NCBI GenBank assembly: GCA_964538515.1
Contig: CAZIEW010000073.1
Location: 1 to 27,862 of the forward strand
Reading direction: 5' to 3'
Source: CALBZH01 sp964538515
Lineage (GTDB): Bacteria > Desulfobacterota > Syntrophobacteria > Syntrophobacterales > Syntrophobacteraceae
DNA: 27,862 nucleotides
Of the stretch, positions 14,139 to 22,858 are shown one piece after another. The translations under genes and the position numbers were made by a program. The notes under the pieces are model-generated. The model was given only the letters and a program-made list of their open reading frames with translations. It was not told the origin of the DNA and did not search any database. Position 1 is the stretch's first letter. Every line of letters starts with the position of its first letter.

Positions 14139-16184
14139 CTAAAACGAGAAGAAGACCTTCTGAAGCACCTTGGGCGTTACCCCGGCGAGATCCAGGTACA
14201 TCGTGAGGCCGCCCATGAATAAGGGCCACCCTGCTCCGAGGAGCATCGCCAGGTCCACGTCCTTGGAGCTGTCCACGACCGATTCCCGGAGGATGGCGTC
14301 AACCTCGCGGGCCAGATTGCTCAAGATGCGCTCGCGAATTTCATCGCCATGGAAGGTTCGATCGCCCGAGCGCACCCAGAGAGCCTCCACTTCGGGGTCG
14401 ACCTTCGGGGGTCTGGAGCCCGGCAGATAGATTCCCGCTTTCCCTGCGTCGAGGAGCCTCTTGAAGTTGGCATTCACCGGGAACCGTTCGGGACCGAAGG
14501 CCCGGCTCAGCGTCTCCGTCACATGGCCGGCAACGGCAGGCCCCACCAGGGCCAGCAGCTCGAACGGCGCCATGGGAAGCCCCAGCTCGAGCAGGGCCTC
14601 GTCGACTTCCCGAAACCCCGCCCCTTCGTCGACCAAACTCAGACAATCGGCCAGCATTCGGGTAAGGATCCGGTTGACCAGGAAAGCCGGCGAGTCTTTG
14701 ACCAATACCGCCGTCTTCTTGATTTTTTTGGATAGGTCGACGGCCGTGGCCAAGGCGTGATCGCTTGTGCGCTCCGAGCGAATGATCTCGATCAACGGCA
14801 GGACGGCAACGGGATTGAAGAAGTGAAACCCCACCAACCGCTCGGGATTCTTCAGAGCCGATCCCATTTCGGTGACACTGAGCGCGGACGTGTTGGTGGC
14901 CAGGATGGCGTCCGGCCGTATGTGCGCCTCCGCCTCCGCAAAGACCTGCTTTTTGATCCCCATCTCTTCGAAGACCGCCTCGATCACGAAATCGCAGTCC
15001 GCAAAATCCGCGTAGTCGAGCGTCCCTTGGAGCAGGCCAGCAAGATACCGGGCCTGCGGCTCCTTGAGGCGCCCTTTTTCCGCCATCTTCCGAAATTCCT
15101 GAGCCACATACCCGCAGCCCTTGTCCACAAGCTCCTGCTTGATGTCCTTCATGACCACGGGAACCTGGAGACGGTGGATGAAAAGCTGCGCCAACTGCGA
15201 GGCCATCAGCCCCGCCCCGATGATGCCCACCTTGTGAATAGGCGCCGGCTTGGCATCGGAGAGCCCCTTCGGCTTCTTGGCGTAACGGTTCACCAAGTCG
15301 AACGAATAGATGGAGGCCTTGCAATGGCGGGTTTTGATGAGGTCGCCCAGTGCACGGTTTTCCTGCTCAAACCCTTCCTCCACCGTCCAGGAGCACGCCC
15401 CTTCCACCAGATCCAGGGCACGGTAAGGCGCCGGGGCCGCTCCGTGAATCCGGCTGTCGACGAACGAACGCGCCTTGTCCAGGGCTCCCTTCAGCGCTGA
15501 AGTATCGATGGGAGGCCGCTCGACGGCTGTCTTACCGGCAATGATCTGCCCCAGGAACTCCAGGGAATCGTCATAAAAGGTCGCCCCGTCGAAGAGTCGG
15601 TCCGCAAGCCCCATCTTGAAGGCCTGCTCGCCGTTGAGCATCCGATTCTGGTTGAGCGCATTGAAGACGATCAGCTCCAGCGCCTTTTCGGGACCGAGAA
15701 GCTTGGTTCCCAACGTGCAGCCCCCCCAGCCCGGAATGAGCCCCAAAAAGCACTCGGGGAATCCAATGGCCTGGACGCTCCGCATGACCGTCCGGGCCCG
15801 GCAGTAGAGCGCGATCTCGAGCCCCCCGCCCAGCGCCACCCCGTTGATGGCCGCAAGCGTCGGGAAGGGGAGGCTCCGGATGCGGCTCATCACCGTGTGG
15901 CCATACTTGCCGACCTGATACCCCTGGTCGAAGGTCGTGATGAACGGCACCTCGGTGAGGTCCGCGCCCGCAGCGAAAATGTAGGGCTTGCCCGTGAGGA
16001 GCAGCCCCTGGACGTCCGACTCCCTTTCCACCCGGTCCAGAGCTTGGCTCAAGGACGAGAGGGCGGCCTCGCTGAACGTTGTCGGTTTCTTGTAATCGTG
16101 TCCATTGTCCATGGTGAGGATCGCAATCTTACCCACGGGCGATTCATAAAAACGAGTGTAAAAGGACGTGACCGGCTCAGCCAT
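14139..16184 (-). CDS. Bifunctional enoyl-CoA hydratase / 3-hydroxyacyl-CoA dehydrogenase (FadB/FadJ-like)
   Basis: This 681-residue enzyme catalyses hydration of 2-enoyl-CoA and NAD-dependent oxidation of 3-hydroxyacyl-CoA in fatty-acid beta-oxidation. The N-terminal crotonase domain (1-~290) has the oxyanion segment AGADLTEV and both glutamates (ALGGGLE, FPECFLGLIPGWGG). The Rossmann dehydrogenase domain starts at HKVGIIGAGLMASQ (~315) and keeps the catalytic His of GFHFFNPV and the Glu of PLIEII. The usual Gly of GAGxMG is Ala here, as in a common subset. The C-terminal dehydrogenase domains follow, with DSPAFLVNRIL. AGGAGG lies just before the ATG and only 9 nt separate it from the thiolase stop, so it is the last gene of the beta-oxidation operon. 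Confidence 0.96.
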   Translation of the reverse strand: MAEPVTSFYTRFYESPVGKIAILTMDNGHDYKKPTTFSEAALSSLSQALDRVERESDVQGLLLTGKPYIFAAGADLTEVPFITTFDQGYQVGKYGHTVMSRIRSLPFPTLAAINGVALGGGLEIALYCRARTVMRSVQAIGFPECFLGLIPGWGGCTLGTKLLGPEKALELIVFNALNQNRMLNGEQAFKMGLADRLFDGATFYDDSLEFLGQIIAGKTAVERPPIDTSALKGALDKARSFVDSRIHGAAPAPYRALDLVEGACSWTVEEGFEQENRALGDLIKTRHCKASIYSFDLVNRYAKKPKGLSDAKPAPIHKVGIIGAGLMASQLAQLFIHRLQVPVVMKDIKQELVDKGCGYVAQEFRKMAEKGRLKEPQARYLAGLLQGTLDYADFADCDFVIEAVFEEMGIKKQVFAEAEAHIRPDAILATNTSALSVTEMGSALKNPERLVGFHFFNPVAVLPLIEIIRSERTSDHALATAVDLSKKIKKTAVLVKDSPAFLVNRILTRMLADCLSLVDEGAGFREVDEALLELGLPMAPFELLALVGPAVAGHVTETLSRAFGPERFPVNANFKRLLDAGKAGIYLPGSRPPKVDPEVEALWVRSGDRTFHGDEIRERILSNLAREVDAILRESVVDSSKDVDLAMLLGAGWPLFMGGLTMYLDLAGVTPKVLQKVFFSF

Positions 16185-16193
16185 GACTCCCTC

Positions 16194-17405
16194 CTATTCT
16201 CCCTCTCCGGCTGCTTTCGCATCGGTCTGCAGGTTCTCCCAGAGGGCGGACGCGCCCTGCCCCAGCCCCACGCACATCGACGCCAGACCGTACCGCACCG
16301 TGGGCCGCTCCGCGAACAAATGCATCAGGTGCAGGAGCAGCCGGGGACCGGACGCAGCCAGAGGGTGCCCGAACGCGATGGCCCCGCCGAGTGGGTTGAG
16401 CCGCTCGTCATCGGGGAATTTCAGGCCGAATTCTTTCATGAAAGCGATGCACTGAACCGCAAAGGCCTCGTTGAGCTCAATCAGGCCGATGTCGTCCATC
16501 GTGAGGCCGGTTCGCTGGAGCAGCTTCTTCGTGGAAGGTACCGGGCCGTAGCCCATGATCTCGGGGCCAACCCCGGCATAGGCGTACCCGACCAGTCGCA
16601 TCTTGGGAGCCACCCCCAGCTCCGCCGCCTTTTCGGCGCTCATGAGGAGCACTCCGGAGGCCCCGTCGTTCAGGCCCGACGCGTTTCCCGGCGTGACTTT
16701 CCCCATGGCCCGGAAGGGCGTCTTGAGATCTTTCAATGTCTCGAGGGTGGTTTCGGGGCGGGGCTGCTGGTCGCGGTCGGCCACCATCCACCCTTCCTTC
16801 GAATAGACGGTCATCGGCACGATCATCTTCTGGATCTTGCCCTCGGCGTAGGCTTGCGCGGTCTTCCTCTGGGAATGGCAGGCGTATTCGTCGGCCATTT
16901 CCTTCGTGATGTCGGGGAAAAGGTCGTGGAGGTTCTCGGCCGTCTTGCCCATCACCAGCGCGTCCTCGGACACCAGCCTTTCGGCGAGGAACCGGGGATT
17001 CGGGTCGGCCGTGGCGCCCATGGGATGGTGTCCCATGTGCTCGACCCCGCCTGCAATGGCGACATCACACGCCCCGAGAGCGATCTCCGAGGCGGCGGCG
17101 GTAACGGCGGTCAGCCCACCCGCGCACATCCGGTCCACGGAAAAGCCGGCGCACCCCTTCGGAAGGCCGGCCAGAATCGCGCTGGTCCGCCCCAGGGTCA
17201 GCCCTTGGTCCCCTTCCTGCGTCGTGGCTCCCCAAACGTTTTCTTCCACCATGTCAGGCGTGACCTGAGGATTCCGCTTCAAAAGCTCCCGAATCACTCG
17301 AACCACCATGTCGTCCGCCCGGGTGAGCCAGAAATACCCCTTTTCCCCGGCGCGCCCGAAGGCGGTTCGTATCCCATCCACCATCACCACTTCTCGTGCG
17401 TTCAT
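16194..17405 (-). CDS. Acetyl-CoA C-acyltransferase (3-ketoacyl-CoA thiolase)
   Basis: This 403-residue thiolase cleaves 3-ketoacyl-CoA with CoA to acetyl-CoA and a shortened acyl-CoA. The acylated cysteine is in DRMCAGGLTAV (~90), the NEAFAVQ motif is present, and the catalytic His is in GGAIAFGHPLAASG. The second catalytic Cys is in SMCVGLGQG, where the usual Gly after the Ile/Val position is Leu. The length fits the FadA/FadI family. I start at the ATG at 17405, where AAGGAG lies 10 nt upstream, instead of 75 nt earlier where no family residues occur. It sits between the acyl-CoA dehydrogenase (93 bp) and the bifunctional enzyme (9 bp). Confidence 0.96.
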   Translation of the reverse strand: MNAREVVMVDGIRTAFGRAGEKGYFWLTRADDMVVRVIRELLKRNPQVTPDMVEENVWGATTQEGDQGLTLGRTSAILAGLPKGCAGFSVDRMCAGGLTAVTAAASEIALGACDVAIAGGVEHMGHHPMGATADPNPRFLAERLVSEDALVMGKTAENLHDLFPDITKEMADEYACHSQRKTAQAYAEGKIQKMIVPMTVYSKEGWMVADRDQQPRPETTLETLKDLKTPFRAMGKVTPGNASGLNDGASGVLLMSAEKAAELGVAPKMRLVGYAYAGVGPEIMGYGPVPSTKKLLQRTGLTMDDIGLIELNEAFAVQCIAFMKEFGLKFPDDERLNPLGGAIAFGHPLAASGPRLLLHLMHLFAERPTVRYGLASMCVGLGQGASALWENLQTDAKAAGEGE

Positions 17406-17498
17406 GATGGGTGCTCTCCTTTCCTCGGCCCACCCGGCCGAAGCTCCAATGAAATTGGTGAGTCGTCGCAAATGCGCCAATGCGCTCTCATTTCAATC

Positions 17499-19358
17499 TT
17501 ACCCCAGAGCAAACCCGTCGACCGGGATTTCCAGAGGCGACCGGTCGTTGTTCATGATCCCTCGAGCTTTGCCTTTCGCCTGTGTCATCACCTGATTGGC
17601 GAAGAACCGGGCAGATGCGATCTTGCCGAAATAAAACGCCGCACTCTTGTTGCTCTTGAGAAGCGCAGCCCTGGCCGCATCATCCGAAGCATGGTGATCC
17701 CGGTAGATTTCCTCGAGTCGGCGGTCGGCCAGGTGGGCCTGCCAGAGCAGCATGAACCCCATGGCCACGTCCCCGAAAAGATCCAAATAGGGCTTGGCGT
17801 AGAGAACCGGAACTTGGAATTCGTCGGTCATGCTCTTGAGCGCAAAGAACTTGGTGACTTGGATCAGGCTTTCCTGGGCCTCGTCGTAGATTTGCACAAG
17901 ATCCCGAAGCCGGTAGTTCCTCCGGATCTTGCTTAGAATCTGCTCGGAAGCCTTGAGGACGTTCTTCAGGAGCTGGCCCCGTTTGATCGTGAGCTTGCGC
18001 CCCACCAAGTCGAGGGCCTGAATGCCGTTGGTCCCTTCGTAGATCGAGGCGATCTTGCAGTCGCGAAGCATCTGCTCAACGGGGTATTCCGAGATGAATC
18101 CGTACCCGCCATAGACCTGCACCGCCGTCTCGCAGACCCGGAACCCGAGATCGCTCCCGACGGATTTGCAGATGGGGATGAGCAGATCCAGGTAACCTTC
18201 GTAGAGCTCGTGCTCCTCCTTGGATGCGGCAATGCGCATCCGGTCGATGCAGTAGGCCGCGAGATAGAGCAGCGCCCGAAGCCCCTCGGTGCTGCTCTTC
18301 ATGAAGAGGAGCATCCTGCGCACATCCGGGTGCTCGATGATGGCCACCCGCTCGGCCTCCGGGTCCTTCATGCGCTCGACGGGCGCCCCCTGCACCCGCT
18401 CCTTGGCATATTGCAGGGCGTGCAAATAGGCGCTGCTACCGTGGCAGAGCCCCTGCATGCCGACAAATAGCCGTGCCTCGTTCATCATTTCGAACATGAT
18501 GCGCATGCCCTTGTTCGCTTCGCCCATGAGGTAGCCCACGCACCCGTCGTTTTCCCCGAAGCTGAGCGAGCAGGTGGCCGACCCGTGGATGCCCATCTTG
18601 TGCTCGATCCCCGTGCAGGCCACGTCGTTTTCCACCAGGGAGCCGCTTTCGTCCACGCGCAGCCGGGGCACCAGAAAGACGGAGATGCCCCGCGTCCCAG
18701 CCGGCGCCCCTTCGATCCGGGCCAGAACCATGTGAATGATGTTCTCCGTTAGGTCGTGCATCCCGGCGGAAATGAAGATCTTGCTCCCCTTGATCCGAAA
18801 GGTGCCATCCTCCATTCGGACGGCGCGCGTGGTAAGCCGCCCCACATCACTCCCGGCACCGGGCTCGGTCAGGCACATGGTGCCGCTCCATTCCCCGGAA
18901 AACATCTTGTTCAGGTAAATCTCCCGGAGCTCCGGCGATCCGAAGCGCTGCAGCAGACGCGCCGCCCCGTGCGTCAGGCCGGGGTACATGAGGAGCGACC
19001 AGTTGGCCGCGCCGAACAGCTCGATGCAGGCGTTGGTCAGCACCACCGGGAGCCCCTGGCCGCCCACTTCGGGCGGATCCCCCATGGCCAGCCACTCTCC
19101 CTCGCAATAGCGCTGATAGGCCTGCTGGAAGGCCGAGGGGACCATCACGCGGCCTCCGTCGAACCGACACCCTTCGCGGTCACCCGGTCCGTTGGCCGGA
19201 TAGAACTCCTTTTCCGCAAGCTTTTCCGCCTGATCGAAAACCATGTCGAAGGTTTCCCTGGAGAATTCCTCATACAGGGGTGCCTTGCACAGCTCCTCGA
19301 TCCGAAGCTGCTCATAGAGGACGAATTTCACGTCCCGCTCATCCACCAGGAGCTTCAT
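17499..19358 (-). CDS. Long-form acyl-CoA dehydrogenase
   Basis: This 619-residue flavoenzyme performs the first oxidation of beta-oxidation. The N-terminal and middle domains contain MCLTEPGAGSDVG and the FAD-binding stretches. The catalytic glutamate is in SIYEGTNGIQALDLVGRKL. After it comes a ~140-residue C-terminal extension typical of the ~600-residue acyl-CoA dehydrogenase group. The start is firm: AAGGAG is 6 nt before the ATG at 19358, and residues before it look unlike the family. The start overlaps the end of the TetR gene by 20 nt, so translation of the two is probably coupled. The electron acceptor is presumably ETF, which is not in the window. Confidence 0.95.
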   Translation of the reverse strand: MKLLVDERDVKFVLYEQLRIEELCKAPLYEEFSRETFDMVFDQAEKLAEKEFYPANGPGDREGCRFDGGRVMVPSAFQQAYQRYCEGEWLAMGDPPEVGGQGLPVVLTNACIELFGAANWSLLMYPGLTHGAARLLQRFGSPELREIYLNKMFSGEWSGTMCLTEPGAGSDVGRLTTRAVRMEDGTFRIKGSKIFISAGMHDLTENIIHMVLARIEGAPAGTRGISVFLVPRLRVDESGSLVENDVACTGIEHKMGIHGSATCSLSFGENDGCVGYLMGEANKGMRIMFEMMNEARLFVGMQGLCHGSSAYLHALQYAKERVQGAPVERMKDPEAERVAIIEHPDVRRMLLFMKSSTEGLRALLYLAAYCIDRMRIAASKEEHELYEGYLDLLIPICKSVGSDLGFRVCETAVQVYGGYGFISEYPVEQMLRDCKIASIYEGTNGIQALDLVGRKLTIKRGQLLKNVLKASEQILSKIRRNYRLRDLVQIYDEAQESLIQVTKFFALKSMTDEFQVPVLYAKPYLDLFGDVAMGFMLLWQAHLADRRLEEIYRDHHASDDAARAALLKSNKSAAFYFGKIASARFFANQVMTQAKGKARGIMNNDRSPLEIPVDGFALG

Positions 19359-20001
19359 GCGATTCTCCTTTCCGCGCTCCGGGCCATCCCCCTTCGGTAC
19401 ATACCGGCGATGGAGCCCTCTGTGCGATGCCCTGAACAAACAGATCCGCCAATTGCCTCGAGACCCCGACGAGATCGTATTTCATGCCCGACATCACCCA
19501 GGTTGAAACCACCTCGTCAATGGCGCCAAATACAAAACGCTTCAGCAGGCCCACAGGCATATCCGACCGAAAGACTCCCTCACGCTGCCCCTGCTCCACG
19601 ATGTCCCCGATCAGGTCCAGGTACTCCTTGAGCTCGCCCTTGGCGTATTCGCGCATGAACCGGTAGCTCTGGCGCAGCTCGACCTGAAAAACGGCCGCAA
19701 GATCCGGATTGGCCTGGAACCCGCCCAGATGAAGCTCGACCAGCCGCGCCAGGCGGGATTGGGCATCCGGCAGCTCTGAAACCGCCGTGCGGAACTGCTG
19801 AATGACCTCCCGCATCTTCACTTCGAAAATGGAGATGAGCAGCTCATCCTTGTTCTTGAAGTAGAGATAGACGGTGCCATCCGCGACCCCGGCCTCCCGG
19901 GCGATCTCCGAAACCTTGGCCTGGAAAAAACCTTTACCCGCAAAGATCTTGATGGCCGCATCCAGGATTCGCTGGTGCTTGTCGGCTTGCTTGAGACGCA
20001 T
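19339..20001 (-). CDS. TetR-family regulator of fatty-acid degradation (FadR-like)
   Basis: This 220-residue protein has an N-terminal TetR helix-turn-helix: RILDAAIKIFAGKGF, then VSEIAREAGVADGTVYLYFKNKDELL. A helical ligand domain follows, resembling that of Bacillus-type FadR repressors, which release DNA on binding long-chain acyl-CoA. It is the first gene of the beta-oxidation operon and overlaps the acyl-CoA dehydrogenase. I use the ATG at 20001, with AAGGAG 10 nt upstream; an ATG at 20025 would start inside the operator palindrome. Autorepression through the palindrome at 20024-20043 is very likely. The exact inducer is inferred from the family. Confidence 0.92.
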   Translation of the reverse strand: MRLKQADKHQRILDAAIKIFAGKGFFQAKVSEIAREAGVADGTVYLYFKNKDELLISIFEVKMREVIQQFRTAVSELPDAQSRLARLVELHLGGFQANPDLAAVFQVELRQSYRFMREYAKGELKEYLDLIGDIVEQGQREGVFRSDMPVGLLKRFVFGAIDEVVSTWVMSGMKYDLVGVSRQLADLFVQGIAQRAPSPVCTEGGWPGARKGESHEAPGG

Positions 20002-20023
20002 CGGGAGATGACTCCTTGAAATC

Positions 20024-20043
20024 ATGAATGAACCTTCATTCAT
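20024..20043 (-). promoter_or_regulatory. FadR/TetR-type operator palindrome
   Basis: ATGAATGAAGGTTCATTCAT (minus strand) has perfect 9-bp arms around a 2-nt centre. Its inner 18 bp fit the 7+4+7 TGAATGA-N4-TCATTCA pattern known for the fatty-acid regulator FadR of Bacillus and relatives. It lies between the predicted promoter and the TetR start codon. Confidence 0.85.
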
Positions 20044-20046
20044 TTT

Positions 20047-20076
20047 TATATGCCACGATTCGGAGCCGCGCGTCAA
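20047..20076 (-). promoter_or_regulatory. Sigma-70-type promoter of the beta-oxidation operon
   Basis: On the minus strand TTGACG (20076-20071) and CATATA (20052-20047) are 18 bp apart, which predicts a transcription start near 20040, inside the operator. Binding of the regulator would block initiation. Confidence 0.6.
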
Positions 20077-20215
20077 GGGGCAGCTGATTCCAACGGGTCG
20101 CTTTCTCCCCCAAGTCAACCGCTAACGATGGATGGTGCTCTCGCTTGCCTCAGGGGACTTCTGACTTCGCAGCCGCTCCGATTCACGCGCCGGGATGGCA
20201 TGCGCGGTCCCCAGG

Positions 20216-20224
20216 TGTTATAAG
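20216..20224 (+). promoter_or_regulatory. Extended -10 promoter of the patatin-larC pair
   Basis: TG, one base, then TATAAG makes an extended -10 element ending 25 nt before the patatin ATG. No convincing -35 is seen. The predicted start leaves a very short leader that contains the GGAGGAGG ribosome site. Confidence 0.4.
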
Positions 20225-20249
20225 AGGGCATTTGGAGGAGGTCCACGTC

Positions 20250-21101
20250 ATGAAGGTCGGCATAGCTTTGGGGGGCGGCGGGGTTCGGGGGCTTGCCCAT
20301 GTCATGGTCCTGGAAACGCTGGATGAGCTGGGGATCAAGCCGGGCGTCATTGCAGGCACCAGCATGGGCGCGGCGATCGGGGCACTCTACGCATCGGGGA
20401 TGGCGGGGCGAGACATCCGGGACCGCATCGAGCACCACGTGATCCTCAAGGGGGACAAGTGGCGCGATGTGATGGAAAAGAAGGGCGACCTTCTTCGATG
20501 GGTCCATGCCTTTCGAGCGAACTTTTCCCGCGGGGGGCTTCTGAATGCCAAGGGGTTCATTCGGTACCTCTTCGATGAGATCCGCGTGACCTCCTTCGAA
20601 GAGCTGGACATCCCGCTCCTGGTTGTCGCGGCGGATTACTGGTCCGCCGAGCAGGTCGTCTTCCACCAGGGCGAGCTTAAGCCGGCGATCCAGGCAAGCA
20701 TGGCGGTTCCCGGGGTTTTCGCGCCGGTCGCCATCGAAGACCGAGTCCTCGTCGACGGCGGCATCATCAACCTGGTGCCTTATGACCTCCTTTTGGACGA
20801 ATGCGATTTCACCATCGCGGTGAACGTGAGCCGAGTCCGCACCCCCGGCCGGCACGACATCCCCGGTGCGCTGGAATCCGTCCTCGGGACCTTCGACATC
20901 ATGCAGACAGCCGCCCTCATGGACAAGATGAAACGACGGCCGCCGGACATCTACGTGCGGCTTGAAATTCAGGGAGTCCGGATGCTCGAGATCGGCAAGA
21001 TCCGAAAGGTTTTCGAACAGGCCTCGCCCATCGTGGAGCAGTTCCGGGAGGCACTGACGATGGCGTTGGGCAATCAGAATTCGGCTGGAGCTCATCCATG
21101 A
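20250..21101 (+). CDS. Patatin-like phospholipase (RssA-like)
   Basis: This 283-residue cytoplasmic protein has the patatin glycine-rich oxyanion motif GGGGVRGLAH at residues ~8-17, the nucleophile serine in GTSMGA, and the catalytic aspartate in VDGG. These form the Ser-Asp dyad of patatin lipid acyl hydrolases. The probable activity is phospholipid or acyl-ester hydrolysis; the substrate is not known. The start at 20250 follows GGAGGAGG at about 8 nt and begins directly at the family's MKVGIALGGGG. The stop overlaps the larC start in ATGA, so the two genes are translationally coupled. It is divergent from the TetR beta-oxidation operon; a supply of fatty acids from lipids would fit but is speculative. 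Confidence 0.92.
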   Translation: MKVGIALGGGGVRGLAHVMVLETLDELGIKPGVIAGTSMGAAIGALYASGMAGRDIRDRIEHHVILKGDKWRDVMEKKGDLLRWVHAFRANFSRGGLLNAKGFIRYLFDEIRVTSFEELDIPLLVVAADYWSAEQVVFHQGELKPAIQASMAVPGVFAPVAIEDRVLVDGGIINLVPYDLLLDECDFTIAVNVSRVRTPGRHDIPGALESVLGTFDIMQTAALMDKMKRRPPDIYVRLEIQGVRMLEIGKIRKVFEQASPIVEQFREALTMALGNQNSAGAHP

Positions 21102-22285
21102 AAATCGCTTACTTCGACTGTTTTTCCGGCGCCAGCGGGGACATGATTCTGGGGGCTCTGCTGGACGCCGGTCTAAGCCTCGATCACCTTGCGGGCGAGC
21201 TCGCAAAACTCCATCTGTCGCACTATGACATCCGCGCCGAGAAGGTGATGCGTCGTGGCTTGGGCGGAGCTCGCGCGATCGTTTCGGTTGATGACGACCA
21301 TCATCGTTACCACAGCCGACACCTGAGTGATATCGAGGCGATCCTATCGGGAAGCGACCTGCATCCGGACGTGAAGCGCAAGAGCATCGCTGTCTTTCGA
21401 CGGCTCGCGGAAGCCGAGGCAAAAGTACACCGCACTTCGATCGAGGCCATCCATTTCCACGAGGTTGGGGCGATGGACGCGATCATCGATGTGGTGGGCG
21501 CGGTTGCGGGATTGGCCGCACTGGGGATCGAGAAGGTTCACTGCTCGCCGTTCCACGTCGGGACCGGGACGGTTCAGTGCGCCCACGGAGCCCTGCCGGT
21601 GCCGGCGCCGGCGACCGCCGAGCTGATTCGAGGCGTACCGTCTTATTCAACCGGCATCTGTGGCGAGCTGCTGACTCCTACAGGGGCGGCCATTCTGACG
21701 ACCCTCGCCTCCAGCTTCGGCCCCATGCCGCCCATGGCGATCGATCGGATCGGATACGGAGCGGGAACCTTGGACCCGCCAGTCCCGAACCTTCTCCGGG
21801 TCCTGATCGGTGAATCCGTGACCTCGGTGGTCGGCTCGGACGCGGAGCAAATCGCGGTCATCGAAACCAACATCGACGATATGAATCCCCAGCTCTATGA
21901 TTACCTCATGGCACGGTTGCTCGATATGGAGGCACTCGACGTCTTCTTGAGCGCCGTTCAGATGAAGAAGAATCGACCGGGAACCCTCCTCACCGTCACC
22001 TGCCAGCCGCACCGGGTCGAGCAGTTTTCCAGCTTCCTGCTCCGGGAGACCACCACCATCGGTCTTCGGTGGCGGTTTGAGAATCGCTTCAAAACGCACC
22101 GTTCCGTCCGCGAGATCGCGACGCCGTACGGCCTCATCCGCTGCAAGGTGGCCACCATCGCAGGCGAGACCGTTAACATTGCCCCCGAATACGAAGACTG
22201 CAAACGGGCGGCCCTGGACCACCGTGTTCCACTCAAGCTGGTGATGGATCGGGTAAGGTCCATCCTGAGCGCGGCGACGGAATGA
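21098..22285 (+). CDS. larC: Nickel-pincer cofactor biosynthesis protein LarC
   Basis: This 395-residue protein matches LarC, which inserts nickel into the pyridinium bis-thiocarboxylate mononucleotide in a CTP-dependent reaction to make the cofactor of lactate racemase and related LarA-type enzymes. The N-terminus MKIAYFDCFSGASGDM, the histidine-rich stretch DDDHHRYHSRH, HFHEVGAMDAIIDVVG and GELLTPTGAAIL are characteristic, and the C-terminal part has IETNIDDMNPQ. In some lactobacilli larC is split and joined by frameshifting; here it is one continuous frame. It overlaps the patatin stop by 4 nt. LarA, LarB and LarE are not in the window, so they must be elsewhere, or the cofactor serves another enzyme. 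Confidence 0.95.
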   Translation: MKIAYFDCFSGASGDMILGALLDAGLSLDHLAGELAKLHLSHYDIRAEKVMRRGLGGARAIVSVDDDHHRYHSRHLSDIEAILSGSDLHPDVKRKSIAVFRRLAEAEAKVHRTSIEAIHFHEVGAMDAIIDVVGAVAGLAALGIEKVHCSPFHVGTGTVQCAHGALPVPAPATAELIRGVPSYSTGICGELLTPTGAAILTTLASSFGPMPPMAIDRIGYGAGTLDPPVPNLLRVLIGESVTSVVGSDAEQIAVIETNIDDMNPQLYDYLMARLLDMEALDVFLSAVQMKKNRPGTLLTVTCQPHRVEQFSSFLLRETTTIGLRWRFENRFKTHRSVREIATPYGLIRCKVATIAGETVNIAPEYEDCKRAALDHRVPLKLVMDRVRSILSAATE

Positions 22286-22493
22286 AAGGGGAGTCACGGG
22301 GGTGCAATTCACGAGCGTTGGTGATTGCCCTTAACGAAGGGGTCGGGTTTCGGGTGTCGGGCATCAGAGTGCGGCTAGAAGCCGTTCGACTGAAATCAGA
22401 ACACTGAAACCTGAAGCCCACGGTCTCGAAACGGTGGCGTGGGGTTTTCCCCGAGATGAGGTTGCGGTAGGTCAGAAAATCCCGCATGTTCAT

Positions 22494-22520
22494 TTGACAT
22501 TCGGGCTATGGAATGATAAA
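22494..22520 (+). promoter_or_regulatory. Possible promoter of the helicase gene
   Basis: A perfect -35 TTGACA (22494-22499) is followed 15 nt later by GATAAA (22515-22520). The spacing is short and the -10 imperfect, so it is only a candidate. Confidence 0.35.
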
Positions 22521-22532
22521 TGCTCTCTACAT

Positions 22533-22559
22533 CAGGGGATTGAGATGCTTTTTCCCCTG
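22533..22559 (+). other. Leader hairpin
   Basis: CAGGGGA (22533-22539) and TCCCCTG (22553-22559) form a perfect 7-bp stem with a 13-nt loop, close to the start of the predicted helicase leader. It could stabilise the mRNA or regulate translation; no known riboswitch is recognised. Confidence 0.35.
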
Positions 22560-22858
22560 CAATGTGAACCGTATTGGCTGTTCTAGACTCCATCGATCAC
22601 TGACTTCTTGCCTTCAGCATATTTCCCCTCTGCTGCAGTACACCGGGTCGGCGGCGATGCTTTCGGCCAGTCGAATCCGTGCTGCAGTCCCGATGACCTC
22701 TTTGGTTTCTCGCCCTGCAGTGAGTTGACCCAGTAACTTTCAGCCGAGCTCGAGCCTTTCGTCGTGTCGGAAAAACCAAGCGGGGGTGCGGAATTCCCCC
22801 GACATCCTCTGACGCAGCAAGGCACGGGAATACAGACCCAAAAAGGAATTCTTTCTCT

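Larger units (their letters stand above)
22286..22858 (+). other. Gene-free region ahead of the helicase gene
   Basis: No supported gene lies in these 573 bp. I see a possible promoter near 22494, a 7-bp hairpin at 22533-22559, and a 6-bp hairpin (CGGGGG/CCCCCG, 22781-22801). If the promoter is real, the helicase mRNA leader is about 330 nt. Long structured leaders are common for cold-shock RNA helicase genes, but no cold-shock box was identified. Confidence 0.5.

Noticed and set aside
15897..17936. 679-residue plus-strand frame opposite the beta-oxidation genes
   Set aside because: Thiolase and dehydrogenase motifs are unambiguous on the minus strand; this frame is their shadow.
20115..21422. 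435-residue minus-strand frame opposite patatin and larC
   Set aside because: It spans two recognised genes and their overlap on the other strand, with low-complexity translation.
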